Of a DNA stretch of 64,000 bases, positions 20,827-33,625 are shown in pieces. The DNA lies in NCBI GenBank assembly GCA_030512295.1, contig JAULSR010000003.1, positions 2,914,001-2,978,000 of the forward strand. The letters run 5' to 3'. The position numbers and the translations under genes were made by a program. Below the pieces are notes generated by a model, which ran no database searches, was not told the origin of the DNA, and saw nothing but the letters and a program-made list of their open reading frames with translations. Source of the DNA: Bombardia bombarda (taxonomy: Eukaryota > Ascomycota > Sordariomycetes > Sordariales > Lasiosphaeriaceae). Each line of letters begins with the position of its first letter. The stretch's first letter is position 1.

Positions 20827-22629
20827 TCACCCACGTATCCTAATCCTCGTAAACACCCACACAACCAAACCGTAGCACGCCGCGCTCACAAAGTACGGCA
20901 AGCCCAAGCCAGCCCCTCCAACCCCAACACCCTTAACCCACAGCGTCGCCATGAGCGGCGCGCCCACCAACATGCCCATCGTCTTCACCAGCATCACAAT
21001 CGAGAATATCTGCGTGTCTGAGCCACCTGCAGTTACAACACCCCGCTGCTCGCCAATCCTCAATGGTGGCGCCATGGCCGGCGACCTCAGCAGCGAGTAC
21101 GTAAACATGGGTAGGGCAATTCCCATAGCATAGAGCAGTAGTGATGGAACAAGCAACCATATGGTCGAGGCCAGCCCGATGGCCGTGGCGCCTAGCACGG
21201 AGAAGACGAGACAGATCTGTGCGTAGCTGATGTTCACTGTGCTTTCATCGGGGGTTGTGGTGGATTGTGAGTGAGAGCGGGGGCGAGATGCTCGTGTCCG
21301 ACGCAGCACAGCCGGGATGACAAAATATAGCAGCACAAAGTTGAAGACGGCCTTGCCTGAAAGTAGATAGCCCACCGAGGTAAACTTCCAGTGGTACCGC
21401 TTGGAGATGTACTGCGGCAGCAACTTGGTATCTGAGCTCGCGAGAGACGTCAGGAAGAAGCCGCACAGGAGGAGGCTAAAGTTTACAGGATAGCTCGTGA
21501 CGATTTTGACGATTGCCCGAAAGCGATGCACGACTGAGCTGGCCAGACCTATAGGTGGAGTGTACGGTCTTTGATGTGAGTTGGCAGGGAGGAGCGGCGC
21601 CGTGTCAAAGTCGCTATCATCCTGTGCCGACACAGAAGGCCGTGGGCTCTTGTGGTGCGATGCTGCTGCTGCCACTGGGCTACTGGGGATCAACGAGATG
21701 ACGGGGATGGCGAGCAGCAAGAGCAGGATACCCGTCCAAAACGGGAGCCACAGCAACACGCTCATACTGGCTGACGCCAGAGCCGGTCCAAGCTGCGACA
21801 GGAAGATGGACGATATGGCGTTCATCTGGCCGAAAAATGTTGCTCTGCGGCGGGCACGAGGGATGAGCAATCAATCACACCAGCCACAGACGGCAAGACC
21901 GAGCCACACCAGAGCGGTCAACTGTAGCAAAACGGAAAAACTTACCGGAGGACATCATCATCCGTCGATCCTGCCACGAGGGAGTAAACAATAGAGTTGA
22001 AGACACAGTCCCCGCCCAGGACGGAAAACAGCGGGGCGAGCACGATGGCGTTCAGCGGGACTGCCTGCTCAAAATAACCCACGCAAAACGTCCACGCGAG
22101 CAGAATGATGCGCGGAACAAGGTTCAGCCACAGCACGGTGCGGTGACCATAACGGTCGGCCAGCAAGACGAGCGGTATTGTCATGATGAAGTCTGCCCAG
22201 CTCGTTAGTTCGTCAGGTAGTTCATTCACGATCCATCATCAGCGAAAGTAACTAACCGCCCACAACCCAAGCCGTCTCCATCACGCCCTGGAGACGGCCC
22301 AGCCCCTGCTGGATGGAGTCTTCCTTGCACAGCTCCTCGCGGACCGACCCGTCTGGCCCGATCACGGATGGGTCGTGGACGAGGTAGTAGTCCCGACAGA
22401 GCCGTCGCTCGATGACGCGGTTGAGCGGCAGCGCGTAGAGACTCCATGCGAGACTGACCAGCGCGACCAGGACCAGGATTGGTCGGACTGATGGTTTGTT
22501 TCTCGGTGGTCTCAGGTTCGCACTGGCACTAGCGGAGGTGTCTGAGAAGGAGCGACGGTCGCCCGCAGTGACCCCGCCTTCATCGTCGCTGCTGCCATTC
22601 GTCGTGCGCCTCATGGGCGAGCGAGACAT
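20827..22629 (-). CDS. MFS transporter (three exons)
   Basis: A 545-residue major facilitator superfamily protein, presumably in the plasma membrane or a vacuolar membrane. A hydrophilic N-terminus of about 48 residues precedes about twelve hydrophobic segments (for example PILVLVALVSLAWSLYALPL, FSIVMLVKTMGMLVGAPL, and the last, FVSAACYGLVVWVF). The loop motif ADRYGHRTVL after the second helix fits MFS motif A. Exons are 22629-22257, 22192-21946 and 21844-20827; introns of 64 and 101 bases restore VVGDFIMTIPL and DDDVLRATFFGQMNAIS. A Ser/Pro-rich central loop separates the halves. The substrate is unknown. Confidence 0.88.
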
Positions 22630-23072
22630 GCCTGGCCTGGCCTGGCGCGGAGAGGCGCGGGAAGGATGCGTGCGCGGCCTTGACGTGACGTCGTGAATGT
22701 GAGAGAATTGAGGGTTAGGTGAGTGGCTGGTTGCGGTTGGTTCAATGTTGGTTCCATGTTACCCAAGTTGCCAAGGCAGCCGTTGGGGCGGTTCAACTTC
22801 GGGGCTTGCCCCGCATCCCGCTGTGGTTCAGAACTTTAGACGCTGAAAACGTGGGAGCACGGCAGTGGAGATAAGCTTTTCTGTTGGAACTTGGGATGAC
22901 CTTGTACATCACTGCACTTGCTCAAAAGGATAAATCTTAAGAGACTCTTAATTATCCAGAAAATGACAAATGCCGCTGCTGTCCAAAAAAAAAAAAAAAA
23001 AAAAAAAAGGAACCTATATGACCCGTGCAACCTATCGTTGACAGGACCCAAACCCCTAAAACCAATTCCTGT
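22630..23072. other. Intergenic, MFS promoter and 3' flank
   Basis: Contains the promoter of the MFS gene and the 3' UTR of the next gene, plus a poly-A tract. No gene seen. Confidence 0.5.
22985..23008. repeat. Poly-A tract (24)
   Basis: Twenty-four consecutive A. It lies about 65 bases beyond the stop of the minus-strand membrane protein gene; on the transcript it is a poly-U tract. Confidence 0.9.
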
Positions 23073-24239
23073 TCATTTCTTGATATTCGCATTGTTTAGC
23101 ACCGGCGACTCGGCCTGATATACCCTAGACTTCTGCTCTGGCTCTTCCGACTGCAACCCCTCCCCTACGCCAATCTTATGTACTGGGTCCTTCTTGTCGT
23201 CCTGTCCTGTCTCACCCGTGCTGTCCAGCTCGTATTTGCCATGGCCCGCATCCATCTCGACACGATACCACTGCCCGTCCATCTCGTAGATGCCGCCGTT
23301 GGCTGGTCGCTTCTTGTGGTCGTGGTTTGCGTACGCCTCTGTTATCACGTGTATGCCCTTGCCGTCCACCTCGGCTGCTGCGGTGGCGCCGCCAGTATTC
23401 CTGGCGTCACCCGACGGCTCGTCGTCGTTTCCAGGGAAGAGGCCGCAGCAAGTAGCCCCGTGTCCCGCTTGTTTCGATCGTCGCCAGTACCAGAAAAAGA
23501 GACCCCCGGCGGCCGCGACTGCTAGTGTGCCGACCACGCCGACGATGATGCCGATGAGCGCTGCTTCTGATATGCCCGATCCACCACTGTCGGTTGTCTG
23601 TGGCGTGCTGGTTGGAGTTTCGGCAGCGGCAGTGGCGAGGGGGGTGGGTAGCACCGCTATAGTTCCGAGAAAAGGACATGGTCAGCTTTTGGCATGGTAG
23701 GTGAGAGGGTAGAAAGAAGGGATGGAGGGTGACGAACCTGGTGCGGCCTCATGGTCGCAGTCGTAGACTTGATTGCAAGTGGTGCCGTCGTAGCTGTACA
23801 GCAGAGAAAGGAAGCGCGCCCAGCACGAGAAAGTGCCGTATCCGTTGGTTCCATTGCCTGCATATTGCCCCTCGGCGACTCTTGGCCCCAGCGTGGCAGT
23901 GAAGGTCACGCCCGTGTCGGTGAAGAGTGCCGAAGTGTTGGAGTTAACCCACAGAGCAGCCTGGCCTGGCGTGGTGATGACAACGGCGACGTCGGTCGGC
24001 GAGTTGCCCGGCGTCCCGTTGAAGTAGGCCATCTGCGACGACACGATGTTGTTCTGGTCGCGGCAGTCGGACAGGATGACGTGCTCGTCATCTTCTCGCC
24101 GCTGCAGGCTGCCGTCGCCCTGGACTCGCCGCGGCATGCTGGATGCCGCCGTCGCGAGGCATACCAGCGAATTGAAGACGAAGAGCCAGGTCACGGCTCG
24201 GGCCAAGTAACCTGGACGCGGAGATGTCATGTCGCCCAT
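23073..24239 (-). CDS. Single-pass membrane protein, sensor-like
   Basis: A 361-residue type I membrane protein. A signal peptide covers about residues 1-32 (AVTWLFVFNSLVCLATAASS). The extracellular part of about 150 residues has conserved-looking cysteines (FSCWARFLSLLYSYDGTTC) and several N-glycosylation sites. A Thr/Pro-rich stalk (TPTSTPQTTDS) leads to one transmembrane helix ALIGIIVGVVGTLAVAAAGG followed by WRRSK, then a cytosolic tail with YEMDGQWYRVEMD. The layout matches fungal wall-stress sensor-like or Mid2-like proteins, but the ectodomain is not WSC. Exons are 24239-23738 and 23656-23073, with an 81-base phase-1 intron. Ligand and signalling role are unknown. Confidence 0.8.
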
Positions 24240-27200
24240 GGCGCTCCGACGATAGAAGGCTTCGATGCCGAGTAAGCAACGAGTAAGCAGGAGGAGAAGG
24301 GATCGAAGTGGAACTCGAAACTGAAAGTGCCGTTGAATCGATCAGACTCCCTATGAGAGTGGAGCCGGCTGCCCTAGGAATTAACTAGTGAAGGGGATCT
24401 AATGACCGTTGTATTCTTGTGGATGTCTCTCAGGGGCTAGGTCGTTTAGTGAAGTCGATTGCGAATTTGCGATGGATCCGTGGATACCGCCTGAGTGCCG
24501 TGGACGGTGGAGCCGAGGTCAAAATAGTAATTCGGCATCCCACATCAAATCGGGCGGTAGCGTGTGCTAGGCTCCAGCTGTGCTTGAATAGTGGGCTCTG
24601 ATATGGAGTCGTCTCGGTCGGCAACAGACCTGACCTCGAAAGTCGAGTATCGTCCGGGTGTGAGGGAACAGCATCATGGATGAGGTGAGAGAGGAGGGCT
24701 TTCGCCCCGGACGGGGAGGGAGAGACTAAAGGGCTTCCAGAACAAGAACGGCGTCCCGAGGAGCTTGGACGGGTGAGATTGCATCCATCAAGACGAGAAT
24801 TTGGTGTGTGAAACGTGCAAGGGCTGCGTGTGGTAAGCCACAATGTGCTAGTGAAGGCTGCTAGTGCTGACGGGCTTCATCGAGATACACTAAGCGACCT
24901 CTTGGTATCGCGTCGTGACAGATGTCGAGAGTACGGGATAGGGCTCCTTCGCCTTGTAGAACTAATTAGGGGTCCAAAATCCCCATGTCAGTGGTCGCTT
25001 TACCGCCATTTCACGACATGAAAGGGCGACATCTGTATAACCCGACCCGACCCTTGAAAGATGGTTCGGCATTTCAATCAAAAGTCGCTTCAAAGTTGGT
25101 GACCGAGCCCACTGTCTTGGAAGCCCTCAATCGAGCAACATCACACCTTCCTCACAAGACGTCAGCGCATTTCGGAGCTTTCAGCCCCAAGATCGCCTGT
25201 TCTCGCTTCGCCGCTGATTAGCTGCTCCCCCGCCTCCCCACCCTCAGCACACCAAGCTTCAAGCAAGACTTGCATCCATCACAATGCACGACTTGAAAGT
25301 GACGGCTGCATGGAATCCAGGAATCCAGCAAAAACCCATCCGACTGGCCTGGCATGCATTGCTTTCGTGCCCCCATAACCTCAGTCAATTCGAATCCGGA
25401 AACCGGGTGCGTGCATCTACCTAACCCCTCGCCCCCTCCTCGCCTCCTGCTCACCATCTCTTACATCTTTCCATGCTCTACTGTATATGAAAATCTTGCC
25501 AATCACAGGACTTTATCTCCAGCCCATCTATACTATCCTGCAGATGCAGTAGCACCACCTTACCGCTTCTCCATTTGGTTCTCATGGAATGTCATGATCC
25601 TTTACAAAGTTGCACCTTCACGTCTTTCGAACTCGACAATTCACACATCTTCGGCACATCCTAGCATATTTGCTACCAAGCTAAGGTCTTATAGAGCTTA
25701 CACATTCAATTCCTACACTAGAACTGCATATGCGGGGTGTTCCATCCCGAGCCTCCCATCCTGCGCCGCCTTTGGTGGCCCATGCCGGCCACCGTTCCAG
25801 AATCTTGGGTTGAGTGACCATCCCATGAACATTATTCCTTATATCCATTCTCGTCCAAAATACTACTCCAGAAGCAGATCCCGATAATCCATCGTATATG
25901 AAGCAAAGTCTCTATTTTGATGGCGTTATGTGGACGCCACCGATCTCTGCATCCTTAAGTAGCAGGACAGCAGGCACGCGCGCATTCCTTACGCGCTTTT
26001 TTCTCAGCCATACCACATCTCACCCTCTTCTTAGGAATCCATCGAAGGCCATTGTCGTGATGCGAAACCCAAGACTCTTCAGCAATGCACACAGCGTGGG
26101 CGATAATTTCGGCAACAACGGCAGTTGCACCACCGAACAGTTGGTCAAGGTACCCGCGCTGGCAGATCTGTTATGAGACGAGGCCCCCCCCCCCAAGAAA
26201 TTTAAGGTGAGGAAAATAAGCTCCACTAACAGCGGGTCCATTGATGGTACTTCATGGTACATACACCAGCAAACTGCGGTAGGATGGAAGGTGCGACCAC
26301 GTCAGGACGCTTGATAATGGGCAAAGTCTTATGGAAATAAGGCTGGGAATAATGAAATTGTTGCCAGACTTGTTACTCTATGCTGTACCTCTCACAAGAG
26401 TGCGCGTTTGTTCTCTCCCCTCTGTTTCCTTTCATCGGCAGTCTATAAATTGTACTGGACGTGGGGAACAAGATCACGGCAAACCAGACTGGCCGTGCTA
26501 ATGCTGCCATCCAGTGGAATAACCCGGCGAGGAACTTCTATGTCGTCTATGTCGAGAATTCTTCCGACTCTTGGCATCGATGAACATTCCTGACCGCAAT
26601 CCTTGATTCCGTCGCGATAGCATTGCGCACCATTGCTTCGACCTCTCTACCCCCCAACCTCTCTGGAGAGTACTAGGTAGAACTCCTTCCCACGAGAGAA
26701 CAAGGTTGGAGCCGCTCTTGCCACCGTCGCCGGTTGTGGGACCCGAGCATATACCGTTCTACTTCATGCGGAAGCTTGAGCGGTTTGGGGAATAATAGGC
26801 ACACCTTCTGGATCTCTTCTCGGGCATTAAACTGTCGATCGCGGTGCCGAACACCAGACTTCGCAGGGTTGCAGACTTGTCAGCACGAGCCATAGTTGCC
26901 AAATATCCGTTGCCAAGTGAAGCATCGTTAACATCAACGACAGGTTATTTTTAGCGAAGATTGGGAAACTACAACGTTCCGGACCAATAAATCTACGGGT
27001 TGTCTGTCCACGCTGTATACCGAGACCTGCAGCGTACTGCGGGGGTTACAATGACCCGAACACCACAATGTCCAGGACCCGACGTCTTCAGTAACTGATA
27101 TGAAAGCTGAAAGACGGTATGAAATGACCGTTCATACCTCACCTACCATTCCGACGCGGCTGGATATATTAGCGTTCCATCGAGAAGACGTGCCTGCACA

Positions 27201-27629
27201 AGTGTGCGATCTGGATGCGAGAAAGAGGCATGGTCTCACGTGTCTGTCTAGGATTTCGGCGATGGTGTTCTCGCTTGATAACATATCTTTTGATCAATTT
27301 GGCCTCGGTCGGGTCGGCAAACATGATGGAACTGCAATCAAGTGGTACCAATTGGCTGCTTGGTAGGTTGGTATATGGCCACCTCCCCCGACGATTGTGT
27401 TGTTTCTTAGCAGCCAGGTGATCTTTTGATGGTGAAAGACTAACCGACCTTTTATTTCGTGGGCACAAAGGAGCGGTTTTATTTACGAATATACTGGTCA
27501 GTTTTAACGCCGTCGGCTTTTCGATGATTGAGGTTCACGACAACACGAAATCTTACACCAACCTATTCTCGATGCAACCAGGGAAGGGGAAGCCACGAGG
27601 TTGACTTTTCAAAGCCGTCTATTTTTATC
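24240..27629. other. Gene-poor stretch of 3.4 kb
   Basis: No gene recognised. A 177-residue frame at 25354-25887 has no family features and is probably chance. A coding-like fragment is described separately at 26459-26690. A run of 11 C is at 26184-26194. The right end must hold the promoter of the multi-pass membrane protein. Confidence 0.5.
26459..26690 (+). pseudogene. Possible coding relic, not recognised
   Basis: One frame reads DVGNKITANQTGRANAAIQW, then FYVVYVENSSDSWHR, a TGA at about 26580, and continues with TFLTAILDSVAIALRTIAS. Composition and lack of bias breaks suggest a decayed gene or an exon of an unrecognised one. No start codon, splice partner or family found. Confidence 0.25.
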
Positions 27630-29889
27630 ATGGAGGATGACAAGGAAATGAGAATCTGGGAAATCCCCGATCTGAGATTGACAACTATTACCGAGATGGA
27701 CCTCAAGAGCAGCACTACACTGATGTCGTACTCAAGCTTTGAATCCAAGCTCCAAGCGCCATCGCGGTCATCAACTCTCAGCACTGAAGCCCCTGCCGAA
27801 ACCGCAGCACGCTCAGTTAGGTCAGCTTTTCTACAGCGGAAGACGGCAAAATACGCACCAACATGGGCTATGACGGTACTAACTTTCATTATCACGATTT
27901 TGACCGTGTGGTACTCACAGCGTACGATGGTAGACGCAAAACAAGTTCCATCAGTGATGCAGCTGTCTCCCGGCCTTACGGTCTTTATGGTCAACACACT
28001 TTCGCAGATAATTGCATATCTAGCTGTAACACTCTTCAGCGATGTCCTGGAACAGCTACGCTGGTCGCTCGCCTGTAGACCACAGGGGATTTTGCTTTCT
28101 TCCTTTCTGGCCATGAGCCGTGCGACCCCTATCACTGGAGTGTTTTGCCTTTGTAGGGTAAGGGGATCGCATCAGTTTTGGGCTTTTCAGAGGTATGATA
28201 ATGTTTACATATGTCCAGTAACTGTTCATGAACTGACTAACATTCGCGGCAATATAGAGCCTTTTCATCCATAATTACTGCGCTGCTCAGCATTATCATG
28301 ATCGGTAAGTCGTGCAAGATTGCTCGTGACTTTGCTTAAATGGTGTACAAAGTACTATTCTAGTACATGATGCTAACACTTCCATAATACGCTCAGCCAA
28401 TGTAACCTTCAAAGTTGTCTACACGCCATTTGACAACGATCAGGCAGCCACGTACACAGTATTTGGAGGTCTTGTTCCCTTTGGGACCACGGGCCTGGGG
28501 AACATCGATCTAGCCCTATTCCCCCTTTACGCCACTACATACTCGATTGCGTTTATCACGGACCCTAGATTCGTTACCAAAGTTGCCCCTGTTAAATGCA
28601 GCGTTTCTAGCCCCAACTGTCTATCTCTCCTGATGCCGGGAGGAATGGAAGCGGTGCGCGTCTACGAGGACCCCACGAGCAAGTTATTCTCGCAATCGCT
28701 GTTCAGTGGGAATTTCAGTGGAGATTATGACAGCATAGTTATCCATGACGCACCGGCGTACCAGATTGAGTACGATTCGATTTATACGGTGGATCCTGAC
28801 TTCAGGTGGAATCGCACCACTGGCTTCGGTGACTGCACCATGTACGGTGCAGACATTGGCGAGGGGATCTACGTTTGCCAGCACGAGGTTGGTGATAGTA
28901 TCTATCTAGGTAAGGATCTTGATTTTCACCCTGCTCTTGTCTGTTGCTAACGAATTCAAGGATGGACCATCTGCCCCGATACAGCCGTTGTCACGGGCTC
29001 TTGCCAGACGGACCAGAGCTGGACCAACAACGTTAAGTGGAACACGACTGTCTCTCTGTTCAGTCGCCTGGCAACCGTCGCCTATGACCGCAGCAACATA
29101 TCGATTCTCAGTGTCGAGCAGCTGTCCGACCCACTATCGGTCAAGATCGATGCGGCAGTCGCTTCCCTTTACATCAACCTTGTTCTGGCGCCAATTGATA
29201 AGAAGCTTGATTGGGACGATAGGAACGCTACTTACAAGTATTCGGCTGCCAGGTTCGACTTCACCTTTGGTCTGAGTTACATATTGCGGCTTTACACCTC
29301 AGAATACTCGACATACCAGGACGGTGGCATCTACTTACTACGAAGCTTCATCGCTGTGCCATTGCAGTTCACAACTGCGATGCGTCAATTTGGCCACGGT
29401 AACATGATGCCGCCCGAGAATACGGTGAAGGCTACCCTCTCGCAGTCGTCGTACCGCGCAATAGTCGCAGGCTCTGTTATCTGGACTTTCAGCTGTTTCG
29501 CATTCCCCCTGCTCCTCTATTGCGCAGCTTCCCTTATCTGGATGGGCTTCTGGGGACCGCAGAGCCCCAACATCTCGCTATTTCCCGAGATTGATATCAC
29601 GTCCAAGAGCAGTGTACACAGGGAGCCAGGTCACGACCACACATTTGGGATGGATATTGATCCGCATTTGGAGATGGCGGGGCAGACGCTCGACGACCTC
29701 GGAAGACTGACGAGAACTCACGGCATGGTCAGTGGGTCATCAATGCGCATTGTTAGAAGCATCCGCGGTAAACGTATCTACTGCGGCTCGCTGCCTGGGC
29801 CGAATGGAGCTGGCAGCGACCTCATCGTTCTGTTGACTGAGGAAGCTGGGAGGCTCAGATGCTTGAACCGGGACACCAAATATGCTTGA
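27630..29889 (+). CDS. Multi-pass membrane protein (four exons), unknown
   Basis: A 683-residue protein of a fungal family I cannot name. Hydrophobic segments at about 79-96 (WAMTVLTFIITILTVWYS), 115-138, 152-175 and 189-205 lie before a roughly 350-residue likely luminal or extracellular region. That region has several N-glycosylation sites and paired cysteines (WTICPDTAVVTGSC). One helix follows near the C-terminus (SFAFPLLLYC-type region within VIWTFSCFAFPLLLYCAASL), then a hydrophilic tail. Exons are 27630-28192, 28258-28304, 28397-28909 and 28961-29889. Introns of 65, 92 and 51 bases join WAFQRAFSSIITALL, IMIANVTFKVVY and YLGWTICPD. The ATG of MEDDKEM is the first in frame. Likely at the cell surface or in the secretory pathway. 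Confidence 0.8.
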
Positions 29890-30962
29890 AAATAAAAGTG
29901 GTTTTCAGCCGACTCGTTACCATCTTTGACACTGGACTGTCATTCTCTACAAACTACCAACAGCGTGCGCGGCTTTATTGGTAATAGGTCGAGAAGGAGG
30001 ACGAAACAGAACCAGCCAGCTGACGGGCTGTCTTCATCCGCACGTCACTGACTGGCGTTTTGAAGAACTCACGTTGTTGGATGTGGTCTCAAATCCATTA
30101 ACCCCAATTCTTCTGCCTCTGTTTTTGTGGAGCATCACGACAAAGGCAAAGAACGGTTGCATTGCTGTGAGGTCGGACACAGAGCTCTTTGGCAAGTGCG
30201 AGAACAATATAGAGACATAAAGTCCAACACGACCCGGCATTTCTCCCGCACCGTCTAAACAGCTCGTTCCGCCCCATCTTTAGCCATAACGAGGAAAGAT
30301 CCACCAGAATAAAGCGCACACACCCATCGAAGGGCGCCAATGGGTCATATTGCAATTTGCAATGAGCGAGTGGCGGACTTCTAGCCTCTTGTCCGATTTG
30401 TTCCATCTCGTCTTTGGTACTACCCCCTCGGCCATTGACTGTATCTTTATGCCACTACGGCTCACTCCCCCAATCTCCCACTGCCCAATCTTGCGGGACA
30501 TGCCAAGATCACAGCCGCTGCCCGCTTAATTAGCCATTGGGGGCGATTCGGGGGTAGTGAAGGACCCCTTCAATCGATATTTCCCCCAACTATTCTCCGC
30601 ATTCAGAGGCAAATTTAGCCAGAGCCCTCAATGGTGACGAACCTATAATACTCACTCACGCCGGCATTCGCCCGACGGAACGCCCGCAGTTGATTAGGCA
30701 GGTACCCCGGCCACGTTGGATACAAGACGTCCTTCAATATCCGGGAATCATCTATTTGCCCCTGTCTACATATTGAGGGTAGAGATTTGGGGCCTAGTCG
30801 CTGAGGGGAACTGAGTTGGAGATGAACTACATAAGTAGGCCTATAGATGGCGCTATGCTGCCATGACCTGCTTTGACGTCCACATTCCAGAGTCCTGGGT
30901 AGCCGAGCCCCAGACGATCTACCAGGGCTGCGAAGTAATAGCACGCACGGAACAACATCACG
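29890..30962. promoter_or_regulatory. Intergenic, promoter of GMC oxidoreductase
   Basis: About 1.1 kb with 3' UTR of the left gene and the promoter of the right one. No gene or clear TATA box seen. Confidence 0.45.
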
Positions 30963-32842
30963 ATGCGCTACAGTCTGCTGTCCGCCCTTGCGGCGTCAGC
31001 CTTCGTAGCAGCGGCCGAGGAGCCTTCATATGACTACATCGTGGTAGGCAGCGGTCCAGGCGGCGGACCGCTCGCATGCGACTTGGCACGGGCAGGCTAC
31101 TCGACGCTGCTCATCGAGGCGGGCGGCGATGAAGGCGAGAACCCCACCTATGCGGACCTAGCGAACTTCAACGAGGCGGCCAACGACGAGGCGACGCGTT
31201 GGGACTTTTGGGTAAAGCACTCAGACGATCCAGAGCGCGAGCTCAAGTTTGGACACACGACGTGGGACACGGGCGATGGCACCTTCTATGTCGGCACTGA
31301 GCCTCCGGAGGGAGCCAAGCATCTGGGAATACAGTATCCCCGTGCCGCTGTCCTGGGTGGTTGCGCCATGCACAACGGCGCCGTGTGCACGCTGCCCCAG
31401 GACGAGGACTGGAACATCATTGTCAACAAGACGGGCGATAAAAGCTGGGAGGCCGACAAGATGCGTCGCTACTTCCAGAAGATTGAGAAGAACGACTACC
31501 TGCCCTCTGGCAATGCTGAACATGGGTATACTGGTAAGCGCAGCACCGTTCTTGGGGATGTACCGCAAACTGACCACCTCCACTAGGCTGGCTGTCCACA
31601 TCGACGGGCGACAACTCGTGGGCCAAGAACGACAGCCTCCCGGCCACCAGAATCCTCAAGAAGATAGCGGAGCTGACGGGCCAGGACCCGGCCAAAGCCA
31701 CCGACCTGCTCAACAACGACATGCTGGGCGCATATGAGAACCGAGACGAGATGACATCGTTCTTTAACATGGTCTCCCATGGCGACAAGAACGGCAAGCG
31801 ATCGAGCCCCAACAACTACGTGCGCGCCACCCTCGCCGACCCCAAGAAATACCCCCTGACCCTGCAGCTCCACACCCTCGTCACGCGCGTCCTGTTCGAC
31901 ACGGCCGGAGCCGTACCCAAGGCCATCGGCGTCGAGGTCATGGAGGGGGCGTCCATGTACAAGGCAGACCCCAAGCACGTAGACGGCACCAAGGGGCCCA
32001 TCAAGCAGATCCTCGCCAAGCGCGAGGTCATCGTCTCCGGCGGGGCCTTCAACTCGCCGCAGATCCTCAAGCTCAGCGGCATCGGCCCGGCCGCCGAGCT
32101 GACCAAGTTCAACATCACCGTCGTCAAGGACCTGCCCGGCGTGGGCGAGCGCCTCGCCGACAACTACGAGGGCTCCCTCCTCGCGCTCGGCCAGGTGCCC
32201 ATCGAGAGCGGGCTCATCACGCTGCTCTTCCGCACGCCGTCCGCGCCCACCGCCAAGCGCAACATCTTCACCTGGTGCGCCGCCTTCTCCTTCGAGGGCT
32301 TCTGGCCCGGGTTCCCGGCCTACTACGGCCCCAACCAGTACACGTGCGCCATGGTGCACATGTCGCCCAAGTCGCAGGCCGGCTCGGTCCGGCTGGTCTC
32401 GGCCGACCCCCAAGACGTGCCCGACATCAACTTCCGCTTCTACCGAGACAACGGCGACGACGACCTCAAGGAGCTGACCGAAGCGGCGAACCTGCTGCGC
32501 CAGGCCTGGCAGGCGGCAGGGGACCCGGCGCTGCCGTTTGAGGAGCTGCACCCCTGCCCGGCTGGCACCGAGTGCACCGACGCGCACCAGATGGAGCACT
32601 TTAAGCTGCAGGCCTACTCGCACCACGCGTCGTCGACGTGCGCGATTGGGGCGGATGGTGATGTGATGGCTGTGCTGGATTCCAAGTTTAGGGTTCGTGG
32701 TGTGCAGGGGCTAAGGGTGGTGGACGCGAGCGCGTTCCCGGTGGTGCCGGGCGCGTTTCCGGTGCTGCCGACGATGATTATTAGCACCAAGGCGGCGGAG
32801 GAGATTATCGCCGATGCGAAGGGGGCGGCGGCTGCGTTGTGA
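30963..32842 (+). CDS. Secreted GMC oxidoreductase (FAD), two exons
   Basis: A 608-residue glucose-methanol-choline family flavoenzyme that would oxidise an alcohol or sugar outside the cell. A signal peptide covers about 1-18 (MRYSLLSALAASAFVAAA). The FAD-binding motif VVGSGPGGG starts at residue 27 and IEAGG near 51. GMC signature 2 is GAFNSPQILKLSGIGP. Exons 30963-31533 and 31587-32842 with a 53-base intron restore GYTGWLSTSTGDNSW. The C-terminus has the catalytic-type histidine in YSHHASSTCAIG. The second His/Asn position, usually in a TNAP- or HTQA-like segment, reads PVLPTMI, so no His or Asn is seen there. The subfamily is therefore uncertain. Neighbours do not suggest a pathway. Confidence 0.9.
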
Positions 32843-33216
32843 GGTGGTGGTGGGTGAGTGCGAGGGATGGGTTAGAATAGGTACTATATCAGCTAGCCGA
32901 GGTGGAGAAGCGTGATGGCAGACACGTCGGTCTGAAGGTCGGTACATATGGTTGTTTAAAAGAGTATATATAATAAATTAACTGGCTGCTAGATCTGGCA
33001 TATTCAATCATGCAGCGTGTAATGTCCAGTACGTCTCAAGTTGACGTCCATGGACGACTCATACACAAGAACCATTCACCTCCTTCATCCTAGCCAGCAA
33101 CTATTCCAAGCAACTAGATCAATAAACTCACGTTCGCTATGAAGTTTTGTCACAATACCGCTGTGCAATTGCCGCCTCCGCGCTGAGAGCCCGCGTCTTG
33201 TCGTACGAGTTGGCCG
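32843..33216. other. Intergenic
   Basis: 3' flank of the oxidoreductase; AT-rich. No gene seen. Confidence 0.5.
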
Positions 33217-33625
33217 TCACCTGGCGATGATGGAATGAAAGATGACGATGCTGAAACCCAACATGCTGCTGCTTATGGGGATTGATGGAGTTACTAGCGC
33301 TCTTCTCGCCTTTAAGGAAGTGGACGGATTGAGTAATGCCGCCTTGATTGCGTTGGCTGCAGCCAGAACTTGTTTTAGCTCTGCAGAACCAAGATCTGGG
33401 TTTTCGTTCTTCCATGTTGAGACGAAGCCGTCAACGACAGAAGAGATGTCGGTTGGGCCTGGACCACTTTGTTAGAGACAGGAACCAGAAAGGGTAAGTT
33501 GAACCTGTCTTCCTCGTGTCTACGGCCACCTCATAATGAGCGGTTGCATTACGAGGGAAAAGGATGTTCCCGCTTGCCAAATGAGGGAGGGCAAGCAGGC
33601 CTGTGGAAAAAGAGGGTAGATGCAT
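33217..33625 (-). CDS. Tentative small secreted protein (two exons)
   Basis: Joining 33625-33553 to 33458-33217 across a 94-base intron (GTAATG donor, CTCTAAC branch-like sequence, CCAG acceptor) gives a 104-residue protein. It starts MHLPSFSTGLLALPHLASG, which could be a weak signal peptide. It then reads ISSVVDGFVSTWKNENPDLG and ELKQVLAAANAIKAALLNPS, a helix-like region of even composition. The end (SSMLGFSIVIFHSIIAR) is hydrophobic and might be altered by a further intron at AGGTGACGG. No family recognised. It might instead be non-coding; I include it because the spliced frame is unusually protein-like. Confidence 0.3.

Noticed and set aside
25354..25887. 177-residue plus-strand frame
   Set aside because: No domain, irregular composition, no promoter or splice support.
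31583..32626. 347-residue minus-strand frame opposite the GMC gene
   Set aside because: Antisense shadow; GMC signatures are on the plus strand.
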